From: Platerodrilus igneus | Taxonomy: Eukaryota > Arthropoda > Insecta > Coleoptera > Lycidae | DNA length: 64,000 nucleotides | Assembly (NCBI GenBank): GCA_036346225.1 | Contig: JARFIW010000831.1 | Coordinates: 1,550,001 to 1,614,000 of the forward strand | Direction: 5' to 3' | Part shown: positions 36,290 through 48,689 of the stretch, piece by piece | How positions within the stretch are numbered: the first letter of the stretch is position 1 | Layout: the number at the start of each line of letters is the position of its first letter | Position numbers and translations under genes: made by a program | Notes under the pieces: generated by a model | What the model saw: only the letters and a program-made list of their open reading frames with translations | Told to the model about the DNA's origin: nothing | The model's database searches: none

Positions 36290-38485
36290 ATTGTTTCAAA
36301 GTCGGGTTGATGTTTTGATCTTGTTGCTTCTGGTCGTCAAGAGCGGAGCTCTTGGAATTCCAGGAGATCGGTCTCCGGGGCAGAGCCTCGGTTCAAGGAG
36401 AGGTGGTTTTTTTATGTCTTCGTTCTTATAGTTTTGTTTGTGTGTTCTATCCGTCAAGATAACGTTGGTGGATGATTGCCGTGATTTTTTGCGTGAGTGC
36501 ATTTAAGTGTGGAAAAAAGTTTTCGTTCCAAATCATCTGGTGTAGGGTCTTGTTTAATGTTTGTTTATGTGTGTAGAGGTACGGTTGTAAGTCATTACAC
36601 TCGAATACTATATGTTCCGGTGTTCCTATTTCTCCACACGTGCACATGTTGTTGTCAACTAAGTTCATGCGTTCTCTGTATGTTGGATAGGGTCCGTGGC
36701 CAGTTAGGTAATGAATAAATCCTCGACTGGGCACCAGGTACTTGGCCTTTAGGCGGTCTTTGATATTTGGGATCATTGCGTATACCCTTCTACCGGTTGT
36801 ACTTTGATCCCATCTTGTCTGCCATTCTGCAAGTATGTACTATTTCCGTCTATGTCCTGGGCAGTTGGTTTGTGTTTAAGATTCGTTGTAGTTGTTGGTT
36901 GTCATTGTGTGTAAGATTGTACATTGCAGCTCGCTGTTTTACTAGTAGGTCCAAGGGCATAGTTCCCACCAGTACATGAAGTGCATCATGTGCGGTAGTC
37001 CCATAAGCTCCCGTCAGTCGCAGTAAAACACTTCGTTGTGTACTGTTAATTTTTTGTCTAGGCTTGATTGTGTTAAGACGGTGTCCCCATGCGCTCGCGG
37101 CGTATGATACCATAGCACCGAGCACACTGTTGAGATATAGCCTTAGGCAATTAAGTGGTATCTTATAAGTCCTTTGGGCTAGCGTTGCGATGTTCTGCAT
37201 TGCAGAAGTTGCACTTGCACAGACGGTGTTTATGTGTGTAGAGAAATTTTGTTTTTCGTCTAATGTTAAGCCCAGATATTTTGTGTTTTTTGTTCTACTT
37301 ATATCTACACCGTCTAGTTTGATGGTGGGGTTCCATGTCAGGGTTCCCTTTATCACAAGGTATGTAGTTTTTTGTGGTGTTATGGTCATTTTGTTGGTTT
37401 TGCACCAACTTTGTGTTTGGCTTAGGGCGATGTTAGCTTTACGTTCGATTTCCCTTCTGGAATTGTCTTCAACCACCAGCAAGATGTCGTCGGCATATGC
37501 AATCGTCGACAACACTTCGTCAACGGTGTCCAGCTTTTCCAGGAGTTCATCCATTACAATATTCCAAAATAGGGCCCGCATATGGACCCCTGCGGGCAAC
37601 CTTTGTTTATATGTTTGGTAATGCTCTCCGTGCCTTGTAGAGTTACGTACCTGTCCCTGCAGTAGCTCCTGAAAGAATGGTATAGTTGTGATAGACAGTT
37701 TATGGTCATAAGTCTTGTAAAAAGTGAAGGCCACCAAAGGTTATTGAATGCGCCTTTTATGTCCACTAATATTAATAGGACGTATTTTTTGTGTGATTGC
37801 TTGATGGTTTGTATTGCTTGGTTTATTGCGTCCTCGGTCGATTTGTTTTCTGTAAAACCGTATTGTCTTGGGTGTACTCCTGTGGTTTGTTTGTGGTCCT
37901 GCATTCGTTTACACAGTAGTTTTTCATACGTTTTCCCTAGCGTGTTCAAAAGGCATATGGGTCGGTAAGAGCCTGGTTGTTTGGGGTCTTTACCTTTCCC
38001 TTTGGGGATAATCACGACATTCGCCTGTTTCCAGATGTTTGGAAAAACAGCTTGTTGTATGCATTCATTGTACAGTGCTGTTAACGTCGGTGTTAATTTA
38101 TCTTGTAGCGCTATGCAAATCTCCGCAAGAATTCCATCCGGTCCGGGTGCTTTCCTGCTCTTCGATTGGCATAGTGCGTATTTCACTTCGCCTTCTGTGA
38201 AAGGATCTAAGTTGTCATCTTGTCTGTTCCATGGTCGGTTACCTACGTGGTTTCTGTCGATTACTCCTTGTCGTCTGAGTCGTTGTTCGTTAGTGTCGTC
38301 TCGAACGTTGTCATCAGGCAAAAGTGTATGTAATAGTAGTGCCGCAATTTCACCCCAATCTTTGGTGTATGTACCGTCTTGTTTTATTAAAGTCGAATAA
38401 GTCATCGGTGGTTTTATTTTAACTTGAGTAATTTTGTAATGTATCCCCCAGGCGTCCGTTTGTAAGTGTCTTTTGGAACGGGGTA
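36290..38485 (-). pseudogene. R1-clade LINE: reverse transcriptase and zinc-knuckle C-terminus
   Basis: From the 5' side (38485): WGIHYKITQVKIKPP, SRKAPGPDGI, YRPICLLNTLGKTYEKLLC, QYGFTENKSTEDAI, LILVDIKGAFNNLWW (motif A), GCPQGSICGPYF (motif B), IAYADDILLVVED (motif C), KYLGLTLDEK, and at the C-terminus CTCGEIGTPEHIVFEC, a CCHC knuckle. This set is that of the R1 clade, whose members are often target-specific; R1 itself sits in 28S rDNA, but no rDNA flanks this copy. The 5' end with gag-like ORF and endonuclease is missing. One base is lost from a C run near 37570, and another shift lies near 36840. The 3' UTR continues to about 36290. Confidence 0.85.
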
Positions 38486-38529
38486 TTCAAAATAAAACTA
38501 CACGCATTTCCACAGATAGCAGAGTAGCT

Positions 38530-39225
38530 TTGATGGTCCTAATTAGGCAGAAGATCCTTTTAGAGGCGGTACTTCAGTGCCACCTCCTCTAATATGCTCG
38601 AGCTGGCCTGGATCAAGGGTCGTTTACGTAAATACGGTAATGATCAGGCTGACGCCGTTGCGAGACAAGGATCGACTCAGAGTTTTGTCGGACCTGAGCC
38701 ATCGGTCTCTCTTTCGCCATCTGTGCTATTTACCATAATAAGACAGAGAACCTAGCATCGCCATTGCGAGAGTTGGGCAAAGGAAACATATTGCACATAG
38801 ACAAAAATGTTCATTAAGTCTCCTTCGACAAAATCTGGGAAACGTTGCATAGACTTGCCGAGACAAAAACTACGACTCCTAGTAGGTGTTTTGACTGGGC
38901 ACTGCAAGGTAAAAAAGCACATACACAGATTGGGTTTATTAGACAACCGAACCTGTCGCAGTTATCAATAGGATGAAGAGACTATAGAGCACATTCTGTG
39001 CACTTGTCCGGCACTCGCCAACCTTCGAGGTTCCATGTTAAGTGACTTCTGGCAAGACACCGCCAAAATTACTAACATGCCCTGGATCGATATCCTTAGG
39101 TTCGTCTGTAAGCTCGGGCGGCAGAGTGATTGAGGCCCAGGTTTAAGAAGGTAGCACAATGGGCCCATATTGAAGCCTAAGTGCGCGTGGAATTGTCACC
39201 CTTCCAATGAAATCAAATCAATCAA
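38530..39225 (+). pseudogene. LINE C-terminus with RNase H and CCHC-type end (I/Jockey-group)
   Basis: Frames read LELAWIKGRLRKYGNDQADA with VARQGSTQSFVGPEP (RNase H tail, equivalent of W[VI]PGHxGxxGNExAD), then after stops KLRLLVGVLTGHCKVKKHIH, RLGLLDNRTCRSYQ, a stop, and DEETIEHILCTCPALANLR. The last is the TGHCxLNxHLxxxG...C..C...E.xxHxLCxCP domain closing LINEs that carry RNase H. It lies tail to head against the R1 copy on the other strand. It ends at about 39225 with a short AATC-rich tail. Only the last part of a LINE is present. Confidence 0.75.
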
Positions 39226-42218
39226 TACTGTTACAATTACGGCAGAGCTTAAATAACGTAATACTTGATGTATTCACAGCGTTCAACCCTTATAATTATG
39301 AGTAAATGAAAACAAACTATTCGATGCGCACACGTTGTACAAATTAAATATGGCAACAATCAAGTAGTTCGCGATAGTATACTGGCTTTCACAAGCAATT
39401 GTAAGTAATACGTTTGCGCCGCACTCTACTTCAAAGTCGTTTTTTAGTTTATGACGATAGGATATTGTTAAAATTCATGGCCCCGCTACAAAATTTTAGC
39501 ACAAAAACCTTTTCAGAGTATTCTTTGATTGTTGTACGAATTAAATTCGGTTTGAGTTTAAGACAACCCTCAACTCTTTGTTGTTCGAACTGAGAAGCTT
39601 CAAAATTTTTCTGTTCAAAAGCCACATTATAGTACACAACTAAATTCAATGTTTTCAAAAACATACACTACACAGCACGTTTGTTGGTTTGGGAATCCAA
39701 TTGTCTTTTCTACAATTAATTAATCACCTTTTCTGCCGTCCAAAGTCTTGAATTACTAGACAAATTTGCAGCTGCACAACCTACCATTTTTCGAACAAAT
39801 ATGTTTTTAAACTAAAACAGATCAACAAAATACGTAGCGGTTGACAGTAAATGAGATCTAAAATGGCGGATCAGTCTGCTTGTAGCATCTAGTGCTTTAC
39901 GTCTAGTGTAGAAACCAAAAAGGACTATTGTACTACCATCAAGTGCATAACTATTCCACAACTAGGAATTCCATCAATTAAATTTGGACCTGCAGCATTT
40001 GAGAAATGCGACATTCTCAGGGGAGGTTTTCCAATTTTTAGGGGGTAAATGGTTGATCCCAGATTATCTTGCGAGATGTAATTTTGGTTTTGGGCGTTTG
40101 AAAAACGTTACATCACGCGATTGGCGCTTGAGATTTTGATGGTGCATCGTTAATTCCAGGATAAAAATTTTATTCTACTCTTCAGATACGTTATATGATC
40201 CTTCTCCGATAGATTTTTGTGGATTTTGATGTAAACTGTTGATTTCTGGGTAAAAATTCTATTAGAAAAACCTGTAGTATAGTTTGGACATAGTTATTGG
40301 TGACAATCAAGGTCGAATCTTTGTTTCGTTTTGATGTGTCCCTGCGGTATGCAACCATTAAAGAATACTCAAAATATAGTAAGTGCGAATCTGAAGTTAA
40401 CTATTCCTCTTGTTTTTGAACTTGCAGAAGAGCAGCGTACCATATGATAAACATATACATCAACTCTGCCTCTTCTATAAACTGGAAAACGTCAATGAAT
40501 CTCCAAACGCGAGGTGTAATCGTATATAAAATTTAAAATTTGTCTAAAACGTAATTTAATTATGAGTTTCCCAAATGTTTCCAAGGATTCTAAGTTGATA
40601 CTTGGAAAATGCTTGTGAATAAATCTTTGGAACAATTAAAACTTGGATGGAAAACTGCTTCTATATTCAATCTATGATAATCTGCCAGCCTAGTGTCTAA
40701 AAGTGAGAATTAAAATAAGTAATTCCAAACCCCTTGTTGTATCTTTGTTCTGAATCTGTATAATAACTGCGGGTAGTTGCCAGTTGGACAGGTATGCGCC
40801 TAGTATTCTAACAATGAAAGAAAATAATTCATTAACATAATCATCCACCAAATGAAACCCTTAAAAACGCTTTCTATATTACCGTAAATTTTAAAACCCT
40901 TGGATGCTTTAATTTTTTCCTTAATATATTGCTTGCGTATCCGTAGGCATTAAATAACAGCAGGCAACTGTAATAAATTGTGCTGTAAGCACATCCATGG
41001 GTGTATAATTTCTTTGGACGGTAATTTTCAAAGCTTAAAACCACAGGAGAACAGTTTAATTTGCATACAGTTCCTAAGCACAATAGGTAATTGAACAAAT
41101 GAGCTTCGGTTGATAAATTATTACTAATTTCTCTTAAGTTAAAAATTTCATGCAATTGTTGGTTAATCTTCTTGTAGCCTATTTTAAAATATCGTTCAAT
41201 TTAATACATAAAGATAAAGGGTACCACCATGAAAGCGACCAACGCCCAATTCCAACAACTCTTAAATAAACAAAGGTCCCATTTATATATATACATTCAG
41301 TTTAAATGCCAAGCCCTTATAATAATGTGGTGTGAGGTCCTATGCCAATATTTGTTGGCTATTGTAGCCGAAAAATTTTTATTGATCTGTGTAAGGTGTT
41401 TGTATAGGTATTCTACAAAAGCTTTTAACCATCTCTTTCTATAAAGCGATTCCGACTTGATACGTTTGGGTTTAATTCGAAAAGATCCACTAAAGTTGTT
41501 CCTAGCTGGAAGTCAGTAATGCTACACCTTATTGAACTATTAAGAAAATTAATGGCCGCTGTTATTAGAGCAATCGTTCTGCTGCCGAACACGCATTATC
41601 ATTGTGTATGTTGTTTAATCGAGTACGTGCTTTTTAAAACTTTATATTAGACAAGAGCCATTCTAAGTACAAAACCAGTTTGTTATTTTCTCTAGAAAAT
41701 AGAAGCGCCGAAACTCCATAGTCACGTATGATCCTTCTTTAGTAATCTTAGGAATTCATGGAGATACTTTTATGGAATGTAAATATCGCCTCTTCTCGAT
41801 TATCTCTTTTGGATGTGGCATTAGTGATATAGGTTATTTTGTTTTATGTATTTTTAAATTAAGCACTTTTATAGAGTTCGTAATTTAGCTGATTCAATTT
41901 ACAAATGCTCTAATCTCTTATGTATTTGGGGTTAGCGTTTTAATACGTTAAACTCTTAAATTTGAAAGTAATATTTGTGAATATAAGAACAGTGAATGCA
42001 TTTTTTAATTACAATTTAAAGGTGTTCCCAGTATTGATGATAATAGTGACTAAATGTTTTTGAACCCATTTTAAACGCGTGTCTCAAAAAGTATAAGAGA
42101 AATTAGAGAGATATTGCATACCGCATTACAGTCAGCCACTATTAACGTTTACTTTAATAAAGTCACGATAGTGCCGCCACTAAAACGTTTAATTATTGCA
42201 AATGGTTATACATCACTG
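39226..42218. other. No gene recognised
   Basis: AT-rich. The minus-strand ORF 40874-41155 (93 codons, HEIFNLREISNNLSTEAHLF...) is the longest; it faintly recalls the tail of transposon-associated proteins but I cannot name it. The minus-strand ORF 39449-39664 is preceded at about 39790 by MVGCAAANLSSNS, vaguely like the start of a THAP domain, but the rest does not follow. Confidence 0.35.
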
Positions 42219-42789
42219 GTTTTATTCTTCATCATCATCATCATCATTAGGTATTCAGTCCTGAAACTGGTTAGACACGTACCATCATTGTGTCCTATTC
42301 TGAACTAACCTACAGATTTCCCTTAAATTTGCACAGTATGCATGTATCACTATCTGATCTAAGAATACATCTACCTCTTTTTTTCCTATCTCTGCTTGTC
42401 ATATATCCCACACTATTCCCAAAAAAGGCTTATGAACGTATTCTGCCTTTCTATTTCTCCTATTTTTTTCCACAGATATCCATGTTTCCTTACTGTTTCT
42501 ATAACCTATTTGTTATTACCTTTGTTTGTCCATCCTCATACATCAGAAACACAGCATTTCAAAAGACTGCTACCGTTCTTCTGTTTGCCTTTCAGACTGC
42601 CCGTATTTCATAGGCATACTGTCTGTGCTGTGCTCCACGCATATGCTTTCAACAACTTCTTGTTTTATGTTTGTTGTCTTTCATCGTAGGCGCTGTTCTT
42701 TCTTGTTAGATGTAATTCGGTCCCCTTCTATTGTTTTACAATTATATACCCTATTCCTCGGACATTCAGTGGTTCTGAAGAGGTCCCGA

Positions 42790-42905
42790 CACAGCCCGCT
42801 TGAAAATGTTAGACGAACATTTTTCACAAAAATACACCCTCGTTCGGATGAGAGATAAAATGGAGGTCCCGTGTGTGAGTGTTGTCACGCACGTTAAAGA
42901 TCCCT
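42790..42905 (+). mobile_element. SINE fragment (body only)
   Basis: Contains AACATTTTTCACAAAAATAC, CCCTCGTTCGGATGAGAG, CACGCACGTTAAAGATCCCT and CTTGCTTGGAACAGC, matching the bodies of the pair at 12478-12911. The tRNA head is missing or reduced to gctgtgtcggga on the left edge. Confidence 0.8.
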
Positions 42906-43411
42906 ACCTTGCTTGGAACAGCAGGTTGGACACGTACCTGCACTTAGCTATATACTGAACTAGCCCACACAGTTCCCTGAAATTCTCACACAGCCTATAT
43001 ACAATTCGGTATCCCTTCTATTGTTTTCTATTTTTATACCCTATTTCACACAGATTCAGTGAAGGAGGTTAAAGATCCCCAACACTTAGACTTTTGCCGA
43101 AATAATAATTTTCTAGTAAATCCTTTCACACAATTAACATTATTCGAGAATATTGCCCACCCAATACTTGTAGTTGCTTATAATAATCATCATGTTTAAG
43201 TACAGTTACTTTCTTCCTCATTAATTTATCCAACTTCGGACTGGTTGGATGCGTACCTCCATTCTGAGCTAGCCTACACATTTCCCCGAAACTCCTACAG
43301 CCAACATCATTCACTATTTGTGTGCAGTAGTCTAACCTAGGTTTACCTCTTCTTCTTTTTTTCCTATCTATGCTTCTAATATATTCCGCACTATTCCCTC
43401 ATGCCGTAGTA

Positions 43412-44697
43412 ACACATCACTCAATAAGTCCGTAGGATAACTAAGAAAAACACATTTTTTGGCGAAATTCGATTTTATTCATCAACATGCATTCCTTCAA
43501 GAGTGATACAATCAGTCCAACGCCGTTCTAGCATTTCGATACCTTTTTTGTAAAACAATTCGTCTTTGGCCTCAAAATAAGCTTCAGTTTCAGCGATCAC
43601 CTCTTCATCCGAGCCAAATTTTTTCCGGCGAGCATTTTTTCAGGTCTGGGAACAGGTAGTAGTCGCTGGGGGCCAAATCTGGAGAATACGGTGGGTGCGG
43701 AAGCAATTCGAAGCCCAATTGGTGCAATTTGGCCATCGTTGCGATCGACTTGTGACACGGTGCATTGTCTTGGTGAAAGAGAATTTTTTTCTTCTTCATG
43801 TGTGGCCGTTTTTTGGCAATTTCTTCCTTCAAACGCACTAATAATGCCATGTAGTATTCGCTGTTGATTCTTCTTCCTTTCTCAAGATAGTCGATGTACA
43901 AAATTCCGTGCGCATCCCAAAATACAGACGCCAAAACCTTACCAGCCGACTTTTGCGATTTTGGTCGCTTTGGACGTGGTTCTCCGGCTGCAGTCCACTC
44001 AGCTGACTGCCGATTAGACTCTGGAGTGTGGTGGTGGATCCATGTTTCATCCATTGTCACATACCGACGCAAAAGTCCTTTTTATTCCGGTTGAACAGCT
44101 CCAAACAGCTCTCAGAATCATCGACACGTTGTTGTTTTGGTCCACTGTGAGCAAACGCGGCACCCACTTTGAGAACAGCTTTTTCATGGACAAATGTTCA
44201 TGCAAAATAGTGTGCACACTGCCTTCTGATATCTTCAAGGTGTCAGCTATCTCACGCAATTTCACTTTTCTGTTTTCCAAAACGATTCGGTGGACTTTTT
44301 TGATGTTTTCCGGTGTAACCACCTCAATTGGCCTTCCAGAGCGTTCAGCATCGTCAGTGTCTGTACGACCACGTTTAAAATCAGCAAACCACTTCTCCAC
44401 CGTTTGCCTCGATGGAGCAGAGCCCGGATAACACTTATCAAGCCATGCTTTGGCTGCGATGGTATTTTTACCCATCAAAAAGCAATGATAAATCAACACG
44501 CGAAATTGCTTGGAATTCATTTTTTGAAAACTCAAAAGTATCGTCACTTGAACCTCTGTAACTTGTAAACTAATCGTCGGATTGTCATGAAATTTTGACA
44601 GATATCTTTTTAAGGTTAGTACTTCCTACAAATCATATGGATTATTACATAGCAATGCCATCTATGTATCATCCTACGGACTTATTGAGTGATGTAG
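43412..44697 (-). mobile_element. Mariner element, 1286 bp, inserted in LINE-A
   Basis: Near-perfect inverted ends beginning acatcactcaataagtccg (43414-43438 and 44671-44695) flank a single transposase gene on the minus strand. Comparison with uninterrupted LINE-A sequence gives a TA target duplication at 43410-43411 and 44698-44699. The length is normal for mariner. It is younger than the LINE it interrupts. Confidence 0.9.
43475..44520 (-). pseudogene. Mariner transposase, four single-base deletions
   Basis: Starts MNSKQFRVLIYHCFLMGKNT (HTH domain), continues with a second HTH near WFADFKRGRTD, the linker WVPRLLTVDQ, then catalytic motifs TMDETWIHH (first Asp), FHQDNAPCHKS (second) and YSPDLAPSDYYLF (third, DD34D spacing). 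The stop is at 43475-43477. The frame is broken at about 44140, 44090, 43635 and 43620; at each place one base is missing from a run of identical bases. Adding the four lost bases makes 350 codons, the family length, and no nonsense codon is otherwise seen. The gene is therefore either a recent casualty or broken only by homopolymer sequencing error. It catalyses cut-and-paste transposition into TA. Confidence 0.85.
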
Positions 44698-44799
44698 TAT
44701 ATGGCCTATCATCTTATCTCTCCTATTTTTTACCGTTTTCCACACATTTCTTTCTTTCCCCATTATTTTTAGTACCTCTACGTTCTTAACTTTGTCCAG

Positions 44800-46335
44800 T
44801 ATATCTTCATCATTCGAATATGGCACCACATTTCAAAAGCTTCTACCTTTTTCTTATCCGCTTTTTCTACTGTCCAGGCTTCACAGCCGTACAGTGCTGT
44901 GCTGCATACAAATGTTTTAAGCAATCTTTTCCTTTGTTTTTATGTTTGTTGTCTTTGAACACAGTAGTTGCTTTTTCTTGTTAAACGTAGCACGACCTTG
45001 TGCTAATCTTTGTTTTATATCTTTTGTGCTTTTCCAATCTTGTGCTATTTGGCTTCCAAGTAGCAGAAATCCTTAACCTCTTGTAAGTTTGTGTTACATA
45101 TTTGTATTCTTGTTTTTGATTTATTTTCCCTACCTTTGCATACTAGTACTTTAGTTTTAGTTTTGTTAATTCTCATTCCGTATCTCTCCGTTTCTATTTC
45201 ATTAAGAGCAGCTTCTAACTCTTCCTTGCTAGATGCTAATACCGCTATATCATCTGCAAATCTAAGCATATCAATTTTTTGTCCCTGCATAGTAATTCCA
45301 AATGTCTTCCTACATTTGACAATATTCATTACCTCTTCAATGTACAAGTTAAAAATTAATGGGGATAGGGCACATACCTGTCACACCCCTTTCCTAATGT
45401 TTACTTCTCTACATTCCTGCTCTAATTCTATTACTGCTGTTTGCTTTTTGTATAAGCTATGTACTATTCGTCTATCCTTATTCCAATCTTTTTGAGTATT
45501 TCGAACATTTTTTTCCATTTTACATTGTCGAATGCTTTTTCTAGATTTACAAACCCTATATACACGCTTTCCCCTTTTTCTATAGATTTCTCCATTATCA
45601 CTTTCAAAGCTAAAATAGCCTCTCGTGTTCCCTTGTTTCGCCTAAACCCAAATTGATCTTCTCCTAGTTTTTCTTCAGCTCGTTTTTCTATTCGTCTTTG
45701 TACAATTCTAGTTAATATTTTTGACGCGTGTGCTGTCAAACTTATTGTTCGAAAATTTTCACATCTATCCGCGCCTTTCTTTTTTGGTATAGTTACTATG
45801 ATGCTACGTTTGAAATTTTTGGGTATCTCGCCTGCCTCATACATATAGCTTACAGGTTGGAAGAGACGTTCTGTTACTGCTTGTCCAGCGGCTTTTAGAG
45901 TTTCTGCTTGCACCTTATCGATACCCGGCGCCTTACCATTTTTCAGATCCCTTAATACTAATTCAATTTCATCTCTAAGTATAGGATACCCTAAGTCATC
46001 ATTTTCAATGTCTGATTCCTGTTCTAATGCAGTTAGTTCCTCCTCTGCATATAAATTCTCTATATATTCTTGCCTTCTACCCACTTTCTCTACATTTTCT
46101 GTAATGACGTTTCCTCTCACTTCCCATATATTTTTGCTATACGGTTTCATATCCCTAAAATTGATTCTAATTAGTTTGTATGCTTCATCTGTCTTTCCTA
46201 CTTCCATCTTAGTTTGTACCTCTTTGCACTTTTCATCAATCCATTGTTCTTTAGCTTTCCTGCATTTGCGAATAATTTCCCATTTTATGGCTTCGTATCT
46301 CTGTTTTCCTGTTTCGTCTGATTTATTTTGCATTT
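44800..46335 (-). pseudogene. LINE-A reverse transcriptase
   Basis: Order from 46335: linker with QWIDEKCKEVQTKMEVGKTD, LRDLKNGKAPGIDKV, IPKKKGADRCENFRTISL, QFGFRRNKGTREAILAL, YIGFVNLEKAFDNV (motif A with the catalytic Asp replaced by Asn), then after a one-base loss near 45490 LYKKQTAVIELEQ and SPLIFNLYIEEVMN, MLRFADDIAVLA (motif C), and FCYLEAK. The C-terminal domain continues degraded to the mariner insertion. The motif A Asn would by itself abolish polymerase activity. The family is an APE-type LINE; its clade (RTE-like or other) cannot be fixed by eye. Confidence 0.85.
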
Positions 46336-46506
46336 TCGTTTTTCTTCTATTAAATTCAGGATTCCTTTGTTATCCAGGGTTTCTTATTTTCTTTTTGTGT
46401 ATATCCCAGAATATCTCTGACCGCCATGTCTAGACTGGATTTAATGTTATTCCGTTCTGTTTCTACTTCCTTAGTATCAGATATTTTCCCGATATCTTTG
46501 AGCAAT

Positions 46507-47345
46507 TCATTTGACTTTTTTTCGAATCTTTCCTGAATATCTTAATCTTTTAGTTTTTTTAAGTCCAAGTGCCTTTTCTGTTTCTTTTTTCAAATTTTTA
46601 AATTTAAGTGCGGCCTTCATAATTACGATGTTGTGGTCAGTGTCTATATCTGTTTCTGGGTATCTTCTACAGTTTTTTACTTGATTCCTAAACCGTTGTC
46701 TAACAAGAATATAATCTATTTGATATCTTCCTATATCTCCTGGCATTTTCCACGTATATAGTCTTCTAGCATGATGTTGAGATAATGTGTTTGTGATGAT
46801 TAAATTGTTCTTGCCGCAAAATTCTACCAGCTTATTTCCTCTGTCGTTTCTCGTGCTTGCTGCATTAAAATCCCCCGTAATTATTAAATTTTGGTATCCT
46901 TTTACGTGTCTTAATATGTCTTCATTATCTTTGTAGATCGTTTCTACCTCTTCGTCACTGTAGCTAGAGGTAGGAATGTATACTTGTATTATTACTGTGT
47001 TTACCGGTTTAGATTCTAATCTAACCATGAGTACTCTTTCGTTCTTTTGTAAGTAATTTTCTACACAGTATCCTATCCTTTTCCGTATAACTATCCCCAC
47101 ACCCAAATTTCCTTCTTCTGCTCCTGTATGAATTACCCCGAAGTCTCCAAAAATCCCCCGCCTCTGGCCATCGAATTTCGCTGATCCCTACTATGTCTAG
47201 TGATAACCTATTCATTTCGATTTTTAGGTTCTCTAGCTTCATACTTCTAGCATTCCAGGCTCCGACTCACAAAATGTTCCCGACTCTTATTCTTAACTTT
47301 CTAATCGCCTCCTCCGAAGTAGTCCCCTCTCGGAGATCCGAATGG
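46507..47345 (-). pseudogene. LINE-A APE-type endonuclease
   Basis: Begins with a [16 protein letters not shown] start, then [16 protein letters not shown] (catalytic Glu region) and, after a frame change near 47110, [32 protein letters not shown] (GDFN motif intact), LYTWKMPGDIGRYQIDYILV (Asp/Tyr motif) and DTDHNIVIMKAAL (catalytic His). These are the motifs of apurinic-like endonucleases in LINEs, often annotated in insects as craniofacial development protein 2-like. The 5' end of the element is about 47345; bases 47346-47690 hold nothing recognised. Confidence 0.8.
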
Positions 47346-47694
47346 GGACTATTTTAACTCCGGAATCTCTTACCCCAGAAAATGCCATCATTTTATTATA
47401 ATTTAGGTACGCTGTGTACTTGGAAAGTAATGTGGTGGTTTCCCTTTGCTTTCCACATCGCGGTTGGATAAAATGCACATTTTTGTAGACGCTGTAGAGA
47501 TCTAATTTTCATTTCAATGTTAATTATGCAGCTTATAAAGATGTTGTTAAAAGGCAGCAGATGACGCTGTGTGCAACGTAAGATTTTACAGAAATAGAAT
47601 AGATACACACTTGCCCCCTATACACACTTATCCCACTTCACCATATATAGTTACAAACCATCGATTCTATTGCGGGTATTAGTAATAATTCTTA

Positions 47695-48425
47695 CGATTT
47701 AAAAGTCAAATTCTTACAGTTTAAAAGTCGTAAATACAACACCGCAAGCTCGGTTTACTAGACACCTCAACAGTTGGTAGTGCTAATCTTATACAGATTT
47801 GGCGCGCCCATCTGTCAATGACGTCACCAATGCACAAATTTAATACGCAATTATCGGAAAACATAAATTTAAGACAATAGTTTGTACGGCAAAATACTCA
47901 CATGAATATGTCCCTGGGTTAAAGTTGGCTTCTGTTGAAGTCCATCAGGGCTACTAAGGGCCCTTTTAAGGCAATTAACGGGGGGTACGCCCAACGCTCT
48001 TCCAAAGCGCTCGGACCAGCTCCGGCAGTCGCAGTTGCTACCAGGACTCGTTCATCTAGGGTCGTGGCCTCCGGTTCTCCCTATGCTGCTGCAAATTTTC
48101 TCTACCTATGTAGGGATCGACAAGGAAACAGGTATAAAGGCGATAAACAGATAAACAAAGGCAAGGATCTACATAGATATAAGATAAAGGCACGATACGA
48201 TACCTAACACGACCACACTTCTTGAAGTCCCCAGGCAAAAAAGCCACGTAAAAGCTTCTCACGGAAACACTTCTCCCACTTTTTTTTTTACGCGTCGGCG
48301 CGATCTCGCACAAACGCCCTCTGGCGTGACGGAAATATACCAAGTCTTTTAAATTTATGGCGCGAAACTTCCGCACGTCAAATTAAACTAAAACAATGTT
48401 TAGTGCCAATTTGGCACGTAACATA
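47695..48425 (-). repeat. Approx. 0.7 kb dispersed repeat, copy A (inverted partner at 62277-63020)
   Basis: The reverse complement aligns with 62277-63020: tgttacgtgccaa start, ttaaacattgtttta, gtgcggaag.ttcgcgcca, tatctatgtag, ccctacata, agcccttttaaggca-like block, gccctgatggactt, atgtgagta, ttggtgacgtcattg and a gcggtgttgtattta end. The start TGTTACG and the promoter-like interior suggest an LTR or transposon end; termini are not certain. The plus-strand ORF 47935-48207 is a shadow. Confidence 0.75.
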
Positions 48426-48670
48426 ATATCGTGAACCAAATTAAAATTTTCTGCTAACTGAACTATATGTTGCCGTTCAAAACTAAAATTTACTTTTATT
48501 TCAACATCGCTTAGATCTTGCAAATTAAATACATTTTCAGGTACTACATTTTCCCTGTTTAATAACAACCGATCCACTAATAAATATTCCACTTCATTGG
48601 CATCTAAATCACCTAATGCTGCAATCTCTAGAGTTTCCACCATACCTATTTGATTTTTATATAAACTCAA
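48383..48670 (-). pseudogene. Harbinger (HARBI1-like) transposase N-terminal exon relic
   Basis: The ORF reads ETLEIAALGDLDANEVEYLL, then DLSDVEIKVNFSFERQHIVQ and LAENFNLVHDIMLRAKLALN. This resembles the N-terminal alpha-helical part of insect PIF/Harbinger transposases that precedes the ALRRLSYPNR block found at 50400. It is open for 95 codons. Its last codons overlap the edge of the 0.7 kb repeat. It lies on the strand opposite to the other Harbinger gene, so it is a separate copy. Confidence 0.5.
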
Positions 48671-48689
48671 GATTTAATAAATAAATTTC

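Larger units (their letters stand above)
42219..47345 (-). mobile_element. LINE family A, copy 3: near full-length, with nested mariner and SINE
   Basis: Reading the minus strand from 47345: endonuclease, linker, reverse transcriptase, C-terminal domain, then the same three-part 3' region as copy 1 (segments ending near 43090, 42910 and 42235), finishing in (GAT)n at 42220-42240. A mariner (43412-44697) interrupts the C-terminal domain and a SINE fragment (42790-42905) interrupts the second 3' segment. With both inserts removed the element is about 3.7 kb. It is the best reference for this family here. Confidence 0.85.

Noticed and set aside
39640..39810. THAP-like start MVGCAAANLSSNS on the minus strand
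   Set aside because: The second Cys of the zinc motif and all later THAP residues are missing.
40874..41155. 93-aa ORF that might be a transposase-associated tail
   Set aside because: Only a faint pattern; no diagnostic motif seen.
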